DNA from: Lumbricus rubellus
Lineage: Eukaryota > Annelida > Clitellata > Crassiclitellata > Lumbricidae
Direction: 5' to 3'
DNA length: 64,000 nucleotides
NCBI GenBank assembly: GCA_945859605.1
Contig: OX243822.1
Span: 3,505,879 to 3,569,878 of the forward strand
In this document: in pieces, positions 20,201-27,299 of the stretch
How positions within the stretch are numbered: the stretch's first letter is position 1
Layout: the number at the start of each line of letters is the position of its first letter
The notes under the pieces: generated by a model
Databases searched by the model: none
What the model saw: the letters and a program-made list of their open reading frames with translations, nothing else
What the model was told of the DNA's origin: nothing
Program-made: the position numbers and the translations under genes

Positions 20201-22766
20201 TTCTCTATTTAACTTTACAGCAGTATTACAGTGCATTAAATCTCACTTGCTTTGTAAGATTAAAACGCTGACAAGGCCTATGCAAGGATCACAATTAAAT
20301 TTAGCATTGTAAGTAATGATAAGCAATTTCCGCAATGAAATCCAGGTAAGTGAAGCAAGTGCATAAAAAGCATTGAAATTGCGACATTGCTTCAGCAATG
20401 TGTAGGTAGGCCCTAATTATAATATTATGCTAAAAAGCAAACTTTATTAAAATTGTAGGCAACATAAGAAAATAATGTCGGCTATCCCAAGTGATAAAAT
20501 ATTATGCTTGCCGAAAGAAAAGAGACCTCATGAAATGAGGCCTAGAAAGTTTATTTACGTCAGTCTGTGTGAGATCTAACTTAGAAATGCTTTTAATGTT
20601 TAGAAATTAAAGACAATAATAATTATGCATCGCTGTCTTCTTTTTCTATGACTATTTCTGAACATTGCGTCCCTTTTAACTCTCCTTCCTGAAGCAGAAG
20701 TAACAGTTACTGTTCTTAAAGTCATCACTTTATTTCTTTTCCGTGCCATAGGCTCTTCAGCAGTCAAAGTACTTGGCGAATCCTTGCTCTTCGGTCTGCT
20801 TCTTTTCCGTGCCATAGGCTCTTCAGCAGTCGAAGTACTTGGCGAATCCTTGCTCTTCTGTGTGCTTCTTTTCCGTGGCATAGGCTCTTCAGCAGTCGAA
20901 GTACTTGGTGAAACCTTGCTCTTCTGTCTGTTTGTTTCTTTTCCGTAGGTAAGTCTTTCATTGTATCATTCTCTTCTGACACTTCTTTGTCTGCCTCAGT
21001 AGGTAAGTCTTTCATTGTATCATTCTCTTCTGACACTTCTTTGTCTGCCTCAGTAGCTAATTGTTTCATTGTATCATTCACTGGTGACACTTCTTTGTGT
21101 GCCTCAGTATCTAAGTCTTTCATTGTATCATTCTCTTCTGACACTTCTTTGTTTGCCTCATTAGCTAAATCTTTCATTGTATCATTCACTGGTGACACTT
21201 CTTTGTGTGCCTCAGCATCTAAGTCTTTCATTGTATCATTCTCTTCTGACACTTCTTTGTCTGCCTCAGTATCTAAGTCTTTCATTGTATCATTCTCTTC
21301 TGACACTTCTTTGTCTGCCTCAGTAGGTAAGTCTTTCATTGTATCATTCTCTTCTGATACTTCTTCTTTGTCTGCCTCAGTAGGTAAGACTTTCATTGTA
21401 TCATTCTCTTCTGAAATGGCTTCACTATTGTACGAAGTTAATTGGACTGCCCCAGGCTTCTCTTTTCTTGATCTGATATGTTAAAGTAAGAAATAAAATA
21501 AATAATTCGACATCAGTACAAAATAATAACACTGTATTACAGAGAAAAACAATGCAATGTCATGCAAATTGACAATAAGATCTGATATACCTGGCTTTAA
21601 GTCATTCTCATGTAACTATGTGAATACAACATCAATGAATTATCATTTAATTATTAATGGCAGAGGTTAAGGAAGACTTCTCTAAAGCCTACAGATAGGC
21701 AATAAAATTGGTCCCTGTAATAAGATCATACTATGACATGACTTGTATTATTCAACTGAGCAAGATCATTTATTTCCACCATACAGATAAAAATCGATGC
21801 AAGCCTAGTGCATGCTAATATGCTTAGGACGTTCAATACTAAACTGGACTAATTATAGGCCCTATCGTTTAACTTTGGGTGAGGCCGCAAAGACCTTCTC
21901 TTTTGGACCGAACAACGCAGGTAGGCCTATTCATATTTTAATTTCATCACTCTGAACTTCAGTCTCTTGTTTCCTATTATTCTTTAGTAGACCTGCATCT
22001 TGTTAACTGAATATTTGTAATGAAAATAATATAGACTTGATAGTAGGCCTATTATATTTTGGTCAGCATTGGTTCTGTGCATTTAATTGTTTCACGCAGT
22101 TAAACACATTGAAGTGTTAAAACTATATAGTAATAAGTCCATGTGCCCGAGCAACTCTGTTATGCAGCAATAATGAGCGACATCGTATTGTCACATTGCC
22201 TTTTAGATCGAACTAATTCACAGATTGATAGGCCCTATTCCCTGATATTATAAAAAAATTAAAAACTTACCTTTTAATGTTGCATTCGTTACGCCAGAGA
22301 ACGTTATCGTCCACAATTCGCTTTTTGCAATGCACAGACAACGTCAGTGCTATAGGGGTTTATGTCCGCGTCATGTGCTCTAATCTCTCACTGCTATTGG
22401 CTATGGACATAACGCTGTATAACAGTTTTGCACATACCTCGTTTGCGGTTCTATCTAAAAGGCACGTGATACGAAATGACACATTCTATTGGATGTGGAC
22501 TTATGCCTTTACAGCTTTTAGAGACCTTAAAAATTTATGGACATAGAACTATTCTGCACTGGCATATAGAGCTTTAGAAAGCGTTTCCCGCTAAGCCAGA
22601 CGGCTGAGAACATAGCCTATGTCATCACGGTAACGAATATAGCGTTAGGTTGATTTTTCAAAAAAGTGGACATAGTACTATATAATTCTAGGGGCACGAT
22701 TTTTCGATGGCGGTCGCGTCGTTCGCTACTCACCGCTTTCAGTGCGGCCAACCGATCCTTCGTCAT
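4324..22766 (-). CDS. STX1: Syntaxin-1-type t-SNARE, complete spliced coding region
   Basis: Ten coding exons (minus strand): 22766-22734, 15131-15039, 13069-12970, 12138-12064, 11536-11463, 10870-10762, 9119-9046, 8315-8178, 5886-5776, 4404-4324. They sum to 888 nt, or 295 residues plus stop, against 288 for human syntaxin-1A, and all phases match. Layout: N-peptide [11 protein letters not shown] (1-11), acidic linker, three Habc helices (about 36-160), linker, SNARE helix (about 190-262) with the zero-layer Gln at 232, and a C-terminal membrane anchor (272-291). The family is the plasma-membrane Qa-SNARE that pairs with SNAP-25 and synaptobrevin and binds Munc18 through the N-peptide; that role is inferred from orthology. 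It could be the single ancestor of vertebrate STX1/2/3, since paralogue assignment is not possible here. Two donors are the weak GTCAGC. Confidence 0.95.
4400..4900. repeat. Degenerate ~180-bp tandem repeat in syntaxin intron 9
   Basis: The block carrying CACACACAGTAATCTAATC and an AATAGAATCGATTGTAT word recurs about three times, and resumes after the hAT element at 5277-5375. A LINE tail scrap (TATTGTATTAAAAC and AAAGCGCCTCTAC, 4447-4490) has been inserted into it. One copy includes the exon-10 splice acceptor. Confidence 0.65.
4910..5276. mobile_element. hAT-type MITE, 367 bp
   Basis: Ends CAGTGGTTCC and GGGAACCACTG are inverted repeats of the common hAT form. The flanking octamers ATCTATTC and ATCTAAAT are similar but no longer identical. 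There is no coding capacity. It interrupts a tandem repeat whose two sides are recognisably the same family. Confidence 0.75.
5440..5775. repeat. Repeats carrying copies of the exon-9 donor
   Basis: The plus-strand word CAGACTTACCT, whose reverse complement is the exon-9 donor AGGTAAGTCTG, recurs around 5335, 5510 and 5710 with flanking TTAAGACTTACCTTCGTAAG. These are decoy donors within intron 9. Confidence 0.6.
5776..5886 (-). CDS. STX1: Syntaxin exon 9: second half of SNARE helix
   Basis: 37 codons from [18 protein letters not shown] to YQSAARK, phase 0 at both ends, acceptor TTCATTCAG and strong donor GTAAGT. It starts directly after the zero-layer glutamine. Several degenerate copies of its 5' half lie upstream in intron 8. 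Confidence 0.95.
5955..6350 (-). pseudogene. Degenerate copies of syntaxin exon-9 5' half
   Basis: Three extra copies of the acceptor plus the first 45-50 coding bases of exon 9. Copy at 6023 has an intact CAG acceptor but GAT-TGA in place of GAT-CGA. Copy at 6158 has an intact acceptor, lost two codons and meets TAA after [15 protein letters not shown]. Copy at about 6296 has a changed acceptor but keeps an open frame. None has a downstream donor, so none can work as a full exon. Confidence 0.8.
6390..6620. repeat. Further worn copies of the intron-8 unit
   Basis: Pieces with AAACACCTTCAAAACACTTT and a CTATATAAGCAAGAACC word continue the exon-9-derived array, without recognisable coding part. 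One more lies at about 7445-7520. Confidence 0.5.
7066..7301. mobile_element. MITE with ~36-bp inverted repeats and telomere-like core
   Basis: The left end GGTATACATGTACAATCAGG continues into GGGCGAAAA, and the right end is its reverse complement with one or two differences. Between the arms are several GGTTAGGG words (7150-7215). No coding capacity. Family not recognised. Confidence 0.75.
7590..7670. repeat. Dispersed repeat, AAGCCTGGATAAAGGAGGAG core
   Basis: The core GTGCCAGTCCCAAGCCTGGA followed by TAAAGGAGGAGGGCGTC and a TAGTGACGTTAA-like end recurs at about 33700-33785, and on the opposite strand in worn form near 46265-46310 and 58220-58300. Likely an old SINE or LINE end; family not identified. 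Confidence 0.6.
7815..8172. repeat. TGAT-based minisatellite abutting syntaxin exon 8
   Basis: Higher-order units of GATTGATTGGGTGGGTGATT and GATAGAGTGATTGCT run up to the exon-8 donor. The Ser/Gln/Asn-rich frame across it is repeat-derived. Confidence 0.85.
8178..8315 (-). CDS. STX1: Syntaxin exon 8: first half of SNARE helix
   Basis: 46 codons ending [12 protein letters not shown], the most conserved syntaxin stretch. Acceptor ATATTTAG, donor GTCAGC. The acceptor and first 21 bases are repeated in a 112-bp tandem repeat upstream, and a TGAT-rich minisatellite begins a few bases beyond the donor. Confidence 0.95.
8295..8640. repeat. 112-bp tandem repeat including exon-8 acceptor
   Basis: Copies start at 8295, 8407 and 8519. 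The first two appear identical over 112 bp and the third is diverged. Each includes the 3' splice site and first 21 coding bases of syntaxin exon 8, so acceptors lie at 8315, 8427 and 8539. Only the one at 8315 leads into the full exon. Confidence 0.9.
9046..9119 (-). CDS. STX1: Syntaxin exon 7: Habc-SNARE linker
   Basis: Completes the Thr codon split from exon 6, then reads [19 protein letters not shown] and ends FTQG. It corresponds to the linker that holds the conserved Leu-Glu pair of closed syntaxin. Acceptor TTTTTTCAG, donor GTAGGT. Confidence 0.93.
9165..9480. repeat. GATGGTCAAGGATTTT minisatellite
   Basis: About eighteen copies of a 16-18-bp unit (GATGGTCAAGGATTTT, with CAATGGTCAAGGTTTT variants) in syntaxin intron 6. 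Confidence 0.85.
9640..9870. repeat. AATAAA-rich low-complexity stretch
   Basis: A-rich sequence of short AATAAA/AAACAATTAAT words. The Phe/Leu/Ile-rich minus frame is an artefact of this composition. Confidence 0.7.
10285..10435 (-). mobile_element. Tiny LINE 3' remnant inside (AAT)n
   Basis: The minus strand holds CCCTGAGGGATCCTAAATAC then CTCGGGGC, with (AAT)n on both sides. The same 3' end closes the LINE copy at 57349-57620. This looks like an insertion truncated to about 40 bp in an AAT microsatellite. Confidence 0.65.
10762..10870 (-). CDS. STX1: Syntaxin exon 6: Hc helix
   Basis: 36 codons plus one base, from [16 protein letters not shown] to RLQRQMEI. It aligns with the STLSRKFVEVM...RIQRQLEI segment of syntaxin-1. 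Acceptor TTTTCTGTAG, donor GTAATA. Confidence 0.93.
11215..11345. repeat. 36-bp repeat, three units
   Basis: TTCTCCCATTTCCAGTTTGG plus GGTGCTTA recurs three times. The surrounding open frame (10921-11217) has no known domain and is GGGG/CCCC-rich. Confidence 0.6.
11391..11447. mobile_element. 57-bp piggyBac-type micro-element
   Basis: Bounded by TTAA on both sides (11387-11390 and 11448-11451), with ends CCCTTCACTGACG and CGTGGGCAAAGGG as imperfect inverted repeats. It shares AAATCCTATACCCTCCG with the element at 29396. It begins 12 bp past the exon-5 donor. Confidence 0.6.
11463..11536 (-). CDS. STX1: Syntaxin exon 5: Hb-Hc junction
   Basis: Completes a Val codon, then reads [18 protein letters not shown] and ends RIRKTQ. 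Acceptor TTGTTGTAG sits in a short tandem repeat that contains the acceptor four times. The donor is GTTGGA, and 15 bp beyond it lies a 57-bp TTAA-flanked element. Confidence 0.93.
11533..11615. repeat. Tandem repeat with four exon-5 acceptors
   Basis: Units of about 25 bp, AACACTACAACAATAAACAA, each give TTGTAGTGTT on the minus strand, which is the exon-5 acceptor plus first exon bases. Only the last copy is followed by coding sequence. Confidence 0.8.
11905..12055. repeat. AAT/AAC microsatellite
   Basis: (AAC)n grading into (AAT)n just before exon 4. The Tyr/Cys runs in the reverse frame are repeat-derived. Confidence 0.9.
12064..12138 (-). CDS. STX1: Syntaxin exon 4: Hb helix
   Basis: Reads (K)[18 protein letters not shown] and ends KVRGKLK with one base left over, matching the TKQELEDLTADIKKTANKV segment of syntaxin-1. 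Acceptor TTTGTCAG. The donor GTCAGC is weak but is the only one that keeps phase with exon 5. Confidence 0.9.
12378..12660 (-). mobile_element. Second tiny LINE 3' remnant next to (TTA)n
   Basis: Plus-strand GCCCCGAGGTATTTAGGATC then CCTCAGGG at about 12391-12420, the same sequence as at 10304, next to AT/TTA repeats. A long (TTA)n/(ATC)n tract follows at 12510-12655. Confidence 0.65.
12970..13069 (-). CDS. STX1: Syntaxin exon 3: Ha helix end and Ha-Hb loop
   Basis: Reads [18 protein letters not shown], then [15 protein letters not shown] plus one base. Acceptor TTGATTGACAG, donor GTACGA. Confidence 0.92.
13310..13760. repeat. Pyrimidine-rich tract and TTTGATCCTCAA repeats
   Basis: CT-rich low complexity (TTCTCCATTATCCTCTTCTC units) followed by TTTGATCCTCAA-like repeats. 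Neither open frame looks like a protein. Confidence 0.7.
13925..14065 (-). mobile_element. LINE 3' end remnant
   Basis: On the minus strand, CACTGGGAGCGCCTCTGAAC followed by a worn AGGCGCTATATAA-like word and a TATTGTAT-type tail. It is the same family as 38860-39180, with only the last residues of the ORF left. Confidence 0.7.
14765..15215. repeat. (ACAG)n/(ATGG)n tract and (ATC)n microsatellite
   Basis: A long ACAGACAGACAC tract at 14765-14955 precedes syntaxin exon 2, and (ATC)n at 15145-15215 lies just upstream of its acceptor on the minus strand. Cys/Val and Asp runs in the frames are artefacts. Confidence 0.9.
15039..15131 (-). CDS. STX1: Syntaxin exon 2: acidic linker and start of Ha
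   Basis: 31 codons, [14 protein letters not shown] followed by a methionine-rich spacer and [10 protein letters not shown], phase 0 at both ends. The acidic stretch and FMxEFFEQ are diagnostic of syntaxin-1-like proteins. Acceptor TTCATTGCAG, donor GTATAC. Confidence 0.93.
15330..15590 (+). mobile_element. CR1/L2-like LINE 3' end with (GAAT)n tail
   Basis: An open frame to 15564 reads [20 protein letters not shown] then WNGLPLNLR, the C-terminal block of non-LTR reverse transcriptases. It is followed by AGGCACTATATAAATT and (GAAT)n. 5' truncated. Same family as 16290-17190. Confidence 0.85.
15600..15880. repeat. ~145-bp tandem repeat, part 1
   Basis: Two units with CAGAGTGCGTTCC, TATATAGTATCGG, TTTTAAAGGTGTCTAA and GAGTGATGAACTTGTTGCTC in fixed order. 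Three more units lie at 18340-18775. LINE insertions and a CATA microsatellite separate the two parts. Confidence 0.7.
16150..16320. repeat. CTTA, CATA and CATT microsatellites
   Basis: Short (CTTA)n at 16155-16190, then (CATA)n and (CATT)n at 16270-16315. The last is the tail of the minus-strand LINE that follows. Confidence 0.85.
16290..17195 (-). mobile_element. CR1/L2-like LINE, RT C-terminal third
   Basis: A 276-codon open frame (17178-16348) holds the end of the RT palm/thumb and the C-terminal extension: [63 protein letters not shown], then [17 protein letters not shown] and a GSASE end. The 3' tail is AGGCGCTATATAAATT with (GAAT)n. The 5' end is truncated before the YxDD motif. Confidence 0.9.
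17225..17430. repeat. (CATA)n microsatellite
   Basis: About 200 bp of nearly pure CATA repeats. Tyr-Ile-His and Met-Tyr-Val-Cys frames on both strands are artefacts. Confidence 0.98.
17660..18285 (+). mobile_element. CR1/L2-like LINE fragment, second subfamily
   Basis: The open frame from 17665 reads [31 protein letters not shown] and [15 protein letters not shown], then breaks by frameshift before the WN motif. The 3' end has TGGCGCTATATAAATG and a CAATTACA tail. Opposite orientation to the LINE at 16290. Confidence 0.85.
18340..18775. repeat. ~145-bp tandem repeat, part 2
   Basis: Three units of the repeat described at 15600, ending near 18775. Each holds TTTTAAAGGTGTCTAA and a TTGTTGCTCAAGGTTCC word, the latter also found in SINEs of this window. 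Confidence 0.7.
18776..19435. other. Intronic DNA without recognised gene
   Basis: Holds a repeat word GCACCGGCTTATTCACGAGC (18858) that recurs at about 23610, 31240 and, inverted, 55040. The GC-richer part at 19200-19420 has an open frame without recognisable domain. Confidence 0.4.
20600..20960 (-). pseudogene. Basic 22-aa repeat segment of the transposon gene
   Basis: The open frame 20881-20600 carries 66-bp units coding for [17 protein letters not shown] plus LTAEE, then a Lys/Arg-rich end. It is out of frame with the acidic array upstream, and the first unit has a 4-bp insertion. Either an intron is missed or the gene has decayed. The composition suggests a nuclear, disordered protein; function unknown. 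Confidence 0.45.
20764..21472 (-). CDS. Acidic 18-aa repeat protein carried by the TIR element
   Basis: Begins at acceptor CATATCAG (start 21472), reads [20 protein letters not shown], then about nine units of [18 protein letters not shown], alternating with [10 protein letters not shown] variants. An upstream exon ending at 22271 (donor GTAAGT) reads [20 protein letters not shown], and its two-base phase exactly completes the first codon here. No ATG was found in that exon, so the 5' end is open. Not recognised; the Cys-containing exon could be a small zinc-binding module, but that is a guess. Confidence 0.45.
22734..22766 (-). CDS. STX1: Syntaxin exon 1: start codon and N-peptide
   Basis: Eleven codons, [11 protein letters not shown], followed by donor GTGAGT. 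The N-peptide (D-R-[LT]-x-x-L) binds the Munc18 family. The start is chosen because it matches the MxKDRxxxL consensus and lies just upstream of a strong donor. Confidence 0.93.
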
Positions 22767-23560
22767 GGCTGCTGCTGGCGCGTACGTCTGGATTGCGAAC
22801 GGCGAGAAATTATTCAATCGGAATCCGAATTCATTTGTCGCAATAATTTGTCGCCGAAACGATCGACACCAATCTCATATTTCACGAACGAAGACGACGA
22901 AGACAACGAAGTGTCAAGGTTAGACGCAGTGTTGCCACTGAAGTTTCAGAAATAAACCCAGATTTACTTCCGAAAACCCCCAGAAAAACCCAAACTATTC
23001 AAACGAGCTATTTTAGACCCTCTTTATTCAATTTAAGTTGGTTTTTCGCTTTGTTCTTATGAGGATTAGCAAAATGTTCGTCAAAATAGTCGAATAAAAT
23101 GTAATTACAACTTTAAAAATATAAATTGTTAAAGTTGTCAGATACTCGGCATCCATTCTGACAATAAGCTTAACTAGGGGGAAAGGTCTGCTGAACTATT
23201 TTGAGATGTCAAGTCAAAATGGTTTATTTCTGTGCAGAGCTATTTTCAGGTCATAAATTATTTGTGAATTGACAACGTGAGATCTTGATTGTAGAGTTTA
23301 GGATAAAAATTAGTGGAAACAAAATTATGTATCGCAACCATTTTACATTGAATTTCACAGAATATTCATGTGTTGTAAGTCCCAAAAAACCCAGAAACCC
23401 AGACGAAGGCCAAAAAACCCAGATCTAGTGGAAAAAACCCAGCTGTGGCATCACTGGTTAGACGATTCTCGGAACTTCCGGCGTGTGACGTCATTCGCTG
23501 GCTCCGCCCACGCGAACCGTGTGGGCGTGGCTTGGTGATCGGGTGGTTTCGCTGGCGTAA
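22767..23560 (-). promoter_or_regulatory. Syntaxin promoter and 5' UTR, split by a transposon
   Basis: Upstream of the ATG lies CpG-rich DNA with a perfect CRE, TGACGTCA (23486-23493), an ETS word CCGGAAGT (23481-23474, minus strand), and GC boxes around 23504-23512 and 23521-23530 (GTGGGCGTGG). There is no TATA box close by. A 530-bp hAT element separates this cluster from the start codon. CRE and GC boxes are usual in neuronal TATA-less promoters; that this is the promoter is inference. Confidence 0.5.
22927..23456. mobile_element. hAT MITE with perfect 8-bp target duplication
   Basis: Ends CAGTGTTGCCACT and GTGGCATCACTG. GTTAGACG is repeated exactly at 22919-22926 and 23457-23464. The inside is AT-rich with AAAACCCAGA words and no coding capacity. 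Confidence 0.9.
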
Positions 23561-24785
23561 TCGTAATAAGAAAAATATTTCTAAAGTGTCGCTCGAATGG
23601 CAGACGCAGGGCACCAGCTTATTCACAAGCGCTGTGCCTGGTCAGATGGGTTGTCAAAAAGAGTTGACCGAAGGTTACAAAAGAATCAGAGGCAAAAATT
23701 ATAGGCCTATATATTTTGCGATCAAGTTCTTTTTAACTCCCCCCCCACACATTGGAATTTGGAAAGCACTATATAAACTTTTCCTGGTTACGCTCTTATT
23801 GGCTACGTATGCGATAGGCAGACAAAATGACATTTTCTCGTTTTATGTAATGATTATATCAATAGCCTCGTGGTGCGCAGTACGCACTTGTGATAATCGA
23901 CAATTAAGTGCAGGGATTTTATTTACAAGTGACTTTTGGATGGATCCAGATTTGACGGTTTACGACAACAGAGGCCGTTGCTCTCGAAAAAATTTATTAT
24001 GCATAATATAGCTATTATTTTCTTTTCATTGACTTTTTTCTATGAATGCTAAATTTAGATTCAGAATGCGTCTTAATTAGGGGGTCTCTAAAGTCAGCTT
24101 TGGGGGAAACACATCGACATAGTACTACATAATTATGTATTGTGTCAGAAATTGGTTGTTATAGTATTGATTAAAGCATTTCTAGAGGTGTTCTAGTTAT
24201 AACTGTAACATCCTGAAAATCTGTCTCCAAAATTGTCATTTTCTTCAAAATAGCCTATGGTCTATATATAGTTCTGTGAGATCAGTATCCTCGCGCTATA
24301 GGGTACAATGGCGTAGAGGCACGTCCTCCGGGTGGCGGATGGAGGAAGCCCTCCAAGGGCAACCTTGGGGGGTTGCGCCGAATAATACGGAATAAGGCGC
24401 CGCGGACCAAATGTACCTAGGAGAAGGAAAACTCCGACCACAAACCGGGGCTGGCAGGGCTCGGCTAGTATTCTCCGGGACACACCTGTCAACCAACCGG
24501 GCAGCAGCGGAAGGTTTATCTGGCGGCGGCGGAAGGTCGGAAGAACTGATCAGCGGTGCCGACAGAAGTGAGCTAAGAAGCGCAAAGGGTACAGCCCAAT
24601 AAAACGGTTCAGCACTGCGGGGTGGAAATTAAGAAGTGGGGTCTCTAGACTCTACTATCCTAACTTCCCCATGATAGCATTATGGACAGAACAATAATTT
24701 GTCCATGATGCCGCCAATGAATTTGTGATTATAATAATTATTAATAGGCCTAATGCATGATCGAGCATTACAGACTGTCTTGTGA
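23465..24785. other. Intergenic DNA upstream of syntaxin
   Basis: After the promoter cluster there are a GGCACCAGCTTATTCACAAG repeat word (23610), a copy of the DxxLTRxYDNRGRC repeat (23930-24010), and a GC-rich block at 24300-24600. Open frames in that block have no recognisable domain. Confidence 0.45.
23930..24011 (+). repeat. Dispersed repeat with conserved DPDLTxYDNRGRCSR frame
   Basis: GACAACAGAGGCCGTTGC lies in a longer conserved block. Related copies: 25380-25310 (minus), 40535-40450 (minus), 58795-58870 (plus), with shorter relatives at 59065 and 60435. See findings. Confidence 0.6.
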
Positions 24786-25240
24786 AATCAGTATCGTCGC
24801 AATGGTAAAAGCTTATAATAGAATGGACGGGTTACCTAAATGCAGACAAATGTGGTGGTGGTGGGGGGGTATGACCAGCGGGGGACGCCCGCATCTGAAG
24901 TTGACGGTTTATTCGCGCAGAACCTGTTCCTTAGCACCAACCTTCAGAAGTATATAATTATAGGCTACTTATATGCATTCGATGGTAATGCCGAATGCCG
25001 AGGAGAGGAAGAAAAAAAGTAAAATTAGGCCATCTTAATGTCAAGTGCAGAAGTCCTTTTAACACGGAGGACTGTGTAAAAAATATATGTTTTTTATTTA
25101 AATTTTAACTGCTGTGTTTAACTGTTTTAATCTCATTAAAATTTTTACCATCGATGGCTACGGCCGCCACAAGATGTCGCTGATTGTTGATAATCGCACG
25201 CTCTATTAATTGGACACCTCGAAAACGCTTAACAGTGAAG
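24786..25240. repeat. Direct duplication, left copy
   Basis: About 450 bp, similar throughout to 25852-26320. Shared words include CCTGTTCCTTAGCACCAACC and GCCGCCACAAGATGTCGCT. It includes a GTGGTGGGGG stretch and ends in TTGGACACCTC. Confidence 0.8.
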
Positions 25241-25851
25241 CTATAACAATTCAAAATCGTCCGTCTCTTAGATTACGGTATATCAGAGAATTGCCTACTA
25301 AGTGCTGCCAAGCAAATTCCTGTCCATGGTAACGGCCTCTGTTGTCATAGACCCTGGTCAAATCGGACCCAGCACCAGCAATTGGTAATGCGACTAATGC
25401 TGGATAATTCACTGAACGAGTCGCACACCTTTACAACGACGCTATAAATAAATATTTAACCGCACATAGCTTCATATTTACAGGATTCGTGACTCTCTCT
25501 GTTAACATCGTTTAACAAGTGATAAATTTATCAGAATAAGGTACAACAAACAGCTAATCAATTATTGATGTAAATAGGGAACCTTAAGTTTTGCGGAGCC
25601 ATATATATGTACGTTCCTTTGGGTTTACATATTGACAACCTGCACACAAATTTTTAAACTGTGAGCTTGTATTATTTTGTGGTGGTTTTCAATAAAGTTG
25701 ATTGATTGATTGATTGATTGGCTACTGAAAAATAATTATTCGTAGTTCTCTTCTTAAATTGAGCGGCAACATTTAAAAAGCCGCTCGACTATAATTGCAT
25801 ATTGATTCTGCCAAGAGATGTCGCAAAACAATGGCAGTTGCAATGCGTTCT

Positions 25852-26079
25852 ATATCGTCGCATTGGTAAAAGCTTAGAATGGAGGATGAGTTACCTAAAT
25901 TTTGGACAAATGGGGGTGGGGGTCATGACCAGCGGGAACGTCCGCATCTAAAGTTGATACATAGTTTATTCGCGCATAACCTGTTCCTTAGCACCAACCT
26001 TCAGGAGTATTTATAGGCTACTTACTGCATTCAATGGTAATGCAGAGGCGGGGAAGAAAAAGAACAATTACGCCGTTTT

Positions 26080-26119
<40 letters not shown>

Positions 26120-26320
26120 GTAATGTCGAGCGCAGACGTCCTCTTAAAATTAAGGACTCTGTAAAAATAAATGTTTTTATTTAAATTTCAACTGCTGTAT
26201 TTAACTGTTTCTAATCTCATTTAAATTTTATCCATTGACGGCTCAGGCCGCCACAAGATGTCGCTAATAGTTGATAATAAACGCTCTCTTAATTGGACAC
26301 CTCTAAGACGCTTATCATTG
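25852..26320. repeat. Direct duplication, right copy
   Basis: Second copy of 24786-25240, diverged by point changes and by insertion of an (AATC)n run at 26080-26115. The frames are not kept open between copies, so it is probably a non-coding repeat. Confidence 0.8.
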
Positions 26321-26929
26321 CATCTATAAAAATTGGAAATCCTCCACGTCTTCAAGTTGAACAGCTCGGATGTCCCCTAACACCAGATATATTCTAATGC
26401 AACGGTCATGTAAAGCAATTTGAAATTTATATAGCACCGCTTAAAAGAAGTGACCATTAATTTTAGTAGCTCGTCCGGTGCGAATATATTTCCGTGGGAA
26501 GAAAGAGGTTTGACTTTGAGGAGAGAGACCGAGATGAGAGATGCAGGAACAGATCCAGCAAAAAGGAAACAGGTACAGAGGAGATAATTATTAGCACAAA
26601 ATAAAAATAATTACATACATAATAAATAAATAAATATCATAAGAAAAAGTCCACAACATTTAAAGGTAGAATAATATAATAATAATACTTGCCAATAATT
26701 TTACGCAAACGACATTATTTCAAAATTTAATTAAAATCCAGAATAGTCACAGCATGCACAGTAGCAAATTATAGCAGTTCTCTTGAAATTGCTAGTAGCT
26801 ACAGTTTTAATAGCAGATTCGAACAGCTGCTACCAGCAACCACAACTTAACATAGAACTCAGCAGCAATTTTACTAGCATTTTTAAAATGTCATTGGCAG
26901 TGAATAATGAAGAGGTAAACGAAAAATGC

Positions 26930-27150
26930 AAACGACAAACACTAGTACATAAGTACACAAACAAACATGTACTAGCACATGCGTAAACATGTACTAGTAC
27001 ATGCGTAAACATGTACTATTACATGCACAAACATGTACTATTACATGCGTAAACATGTACTATTACATGCACAAACATGTACTATTACATGCGTAAACAT
27101 GTGCTATTACATGCGTAAACATGTGCTATTACATGCGTAAACGCCTATGT
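26930..27150. repeat. 25-bp minisatellite, ACATGTACTATTACATGCGT
   Basis: About nine units of AAACATGTACTATTACATGC. Each unit is itself rich in CATG/ACATGT palindromes. Confidence 0.9.
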
Positions 27151-27299
27151 AAGCAATCGTCACTTTCCTAACGAAACAATCGGCCGGCAAGTGTCGCAAC
27201 AACGCAAGATCATAACACAGATCTTCAACCACACAAAGCCGCTATATAAATTCACCAAAACACGCCCAATTCCATACCCAACGAACTATTTTTCAGACC

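Larger units (their letters stand above)
19440..22698. mobile_element. 3.26-kb TIR DNA transposon of unknown family
   Basis: Left end CGTGCCGCTAGAATTATATA and right end (reverse complement) CGTGCCCCTAGAATTATATA continue as inverted repeats through CTATGTCCACTTTTT, about 38 bp with two differences. A 4-bp ATTT lies on each side as a possible target duplication. The left ~300 bp is present twice (19441-19770 and 19780-20040), a subterminal duplication. It lies in syntaxin intron 1, 35 bp past the exon-1 donor. It contains one repeat-protein gene on the minus strand and no transposase that I can recognise. Confidence 0.75.

Noticed and set aside
20987..21484. 165-codon plus-strand Ser/Phe-rich repeat frame
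   Set aside because: Opposite strand of the acidic repeat array. The minus frame has an acceptor, a phase-matched upstream exon and typical disordered composition.
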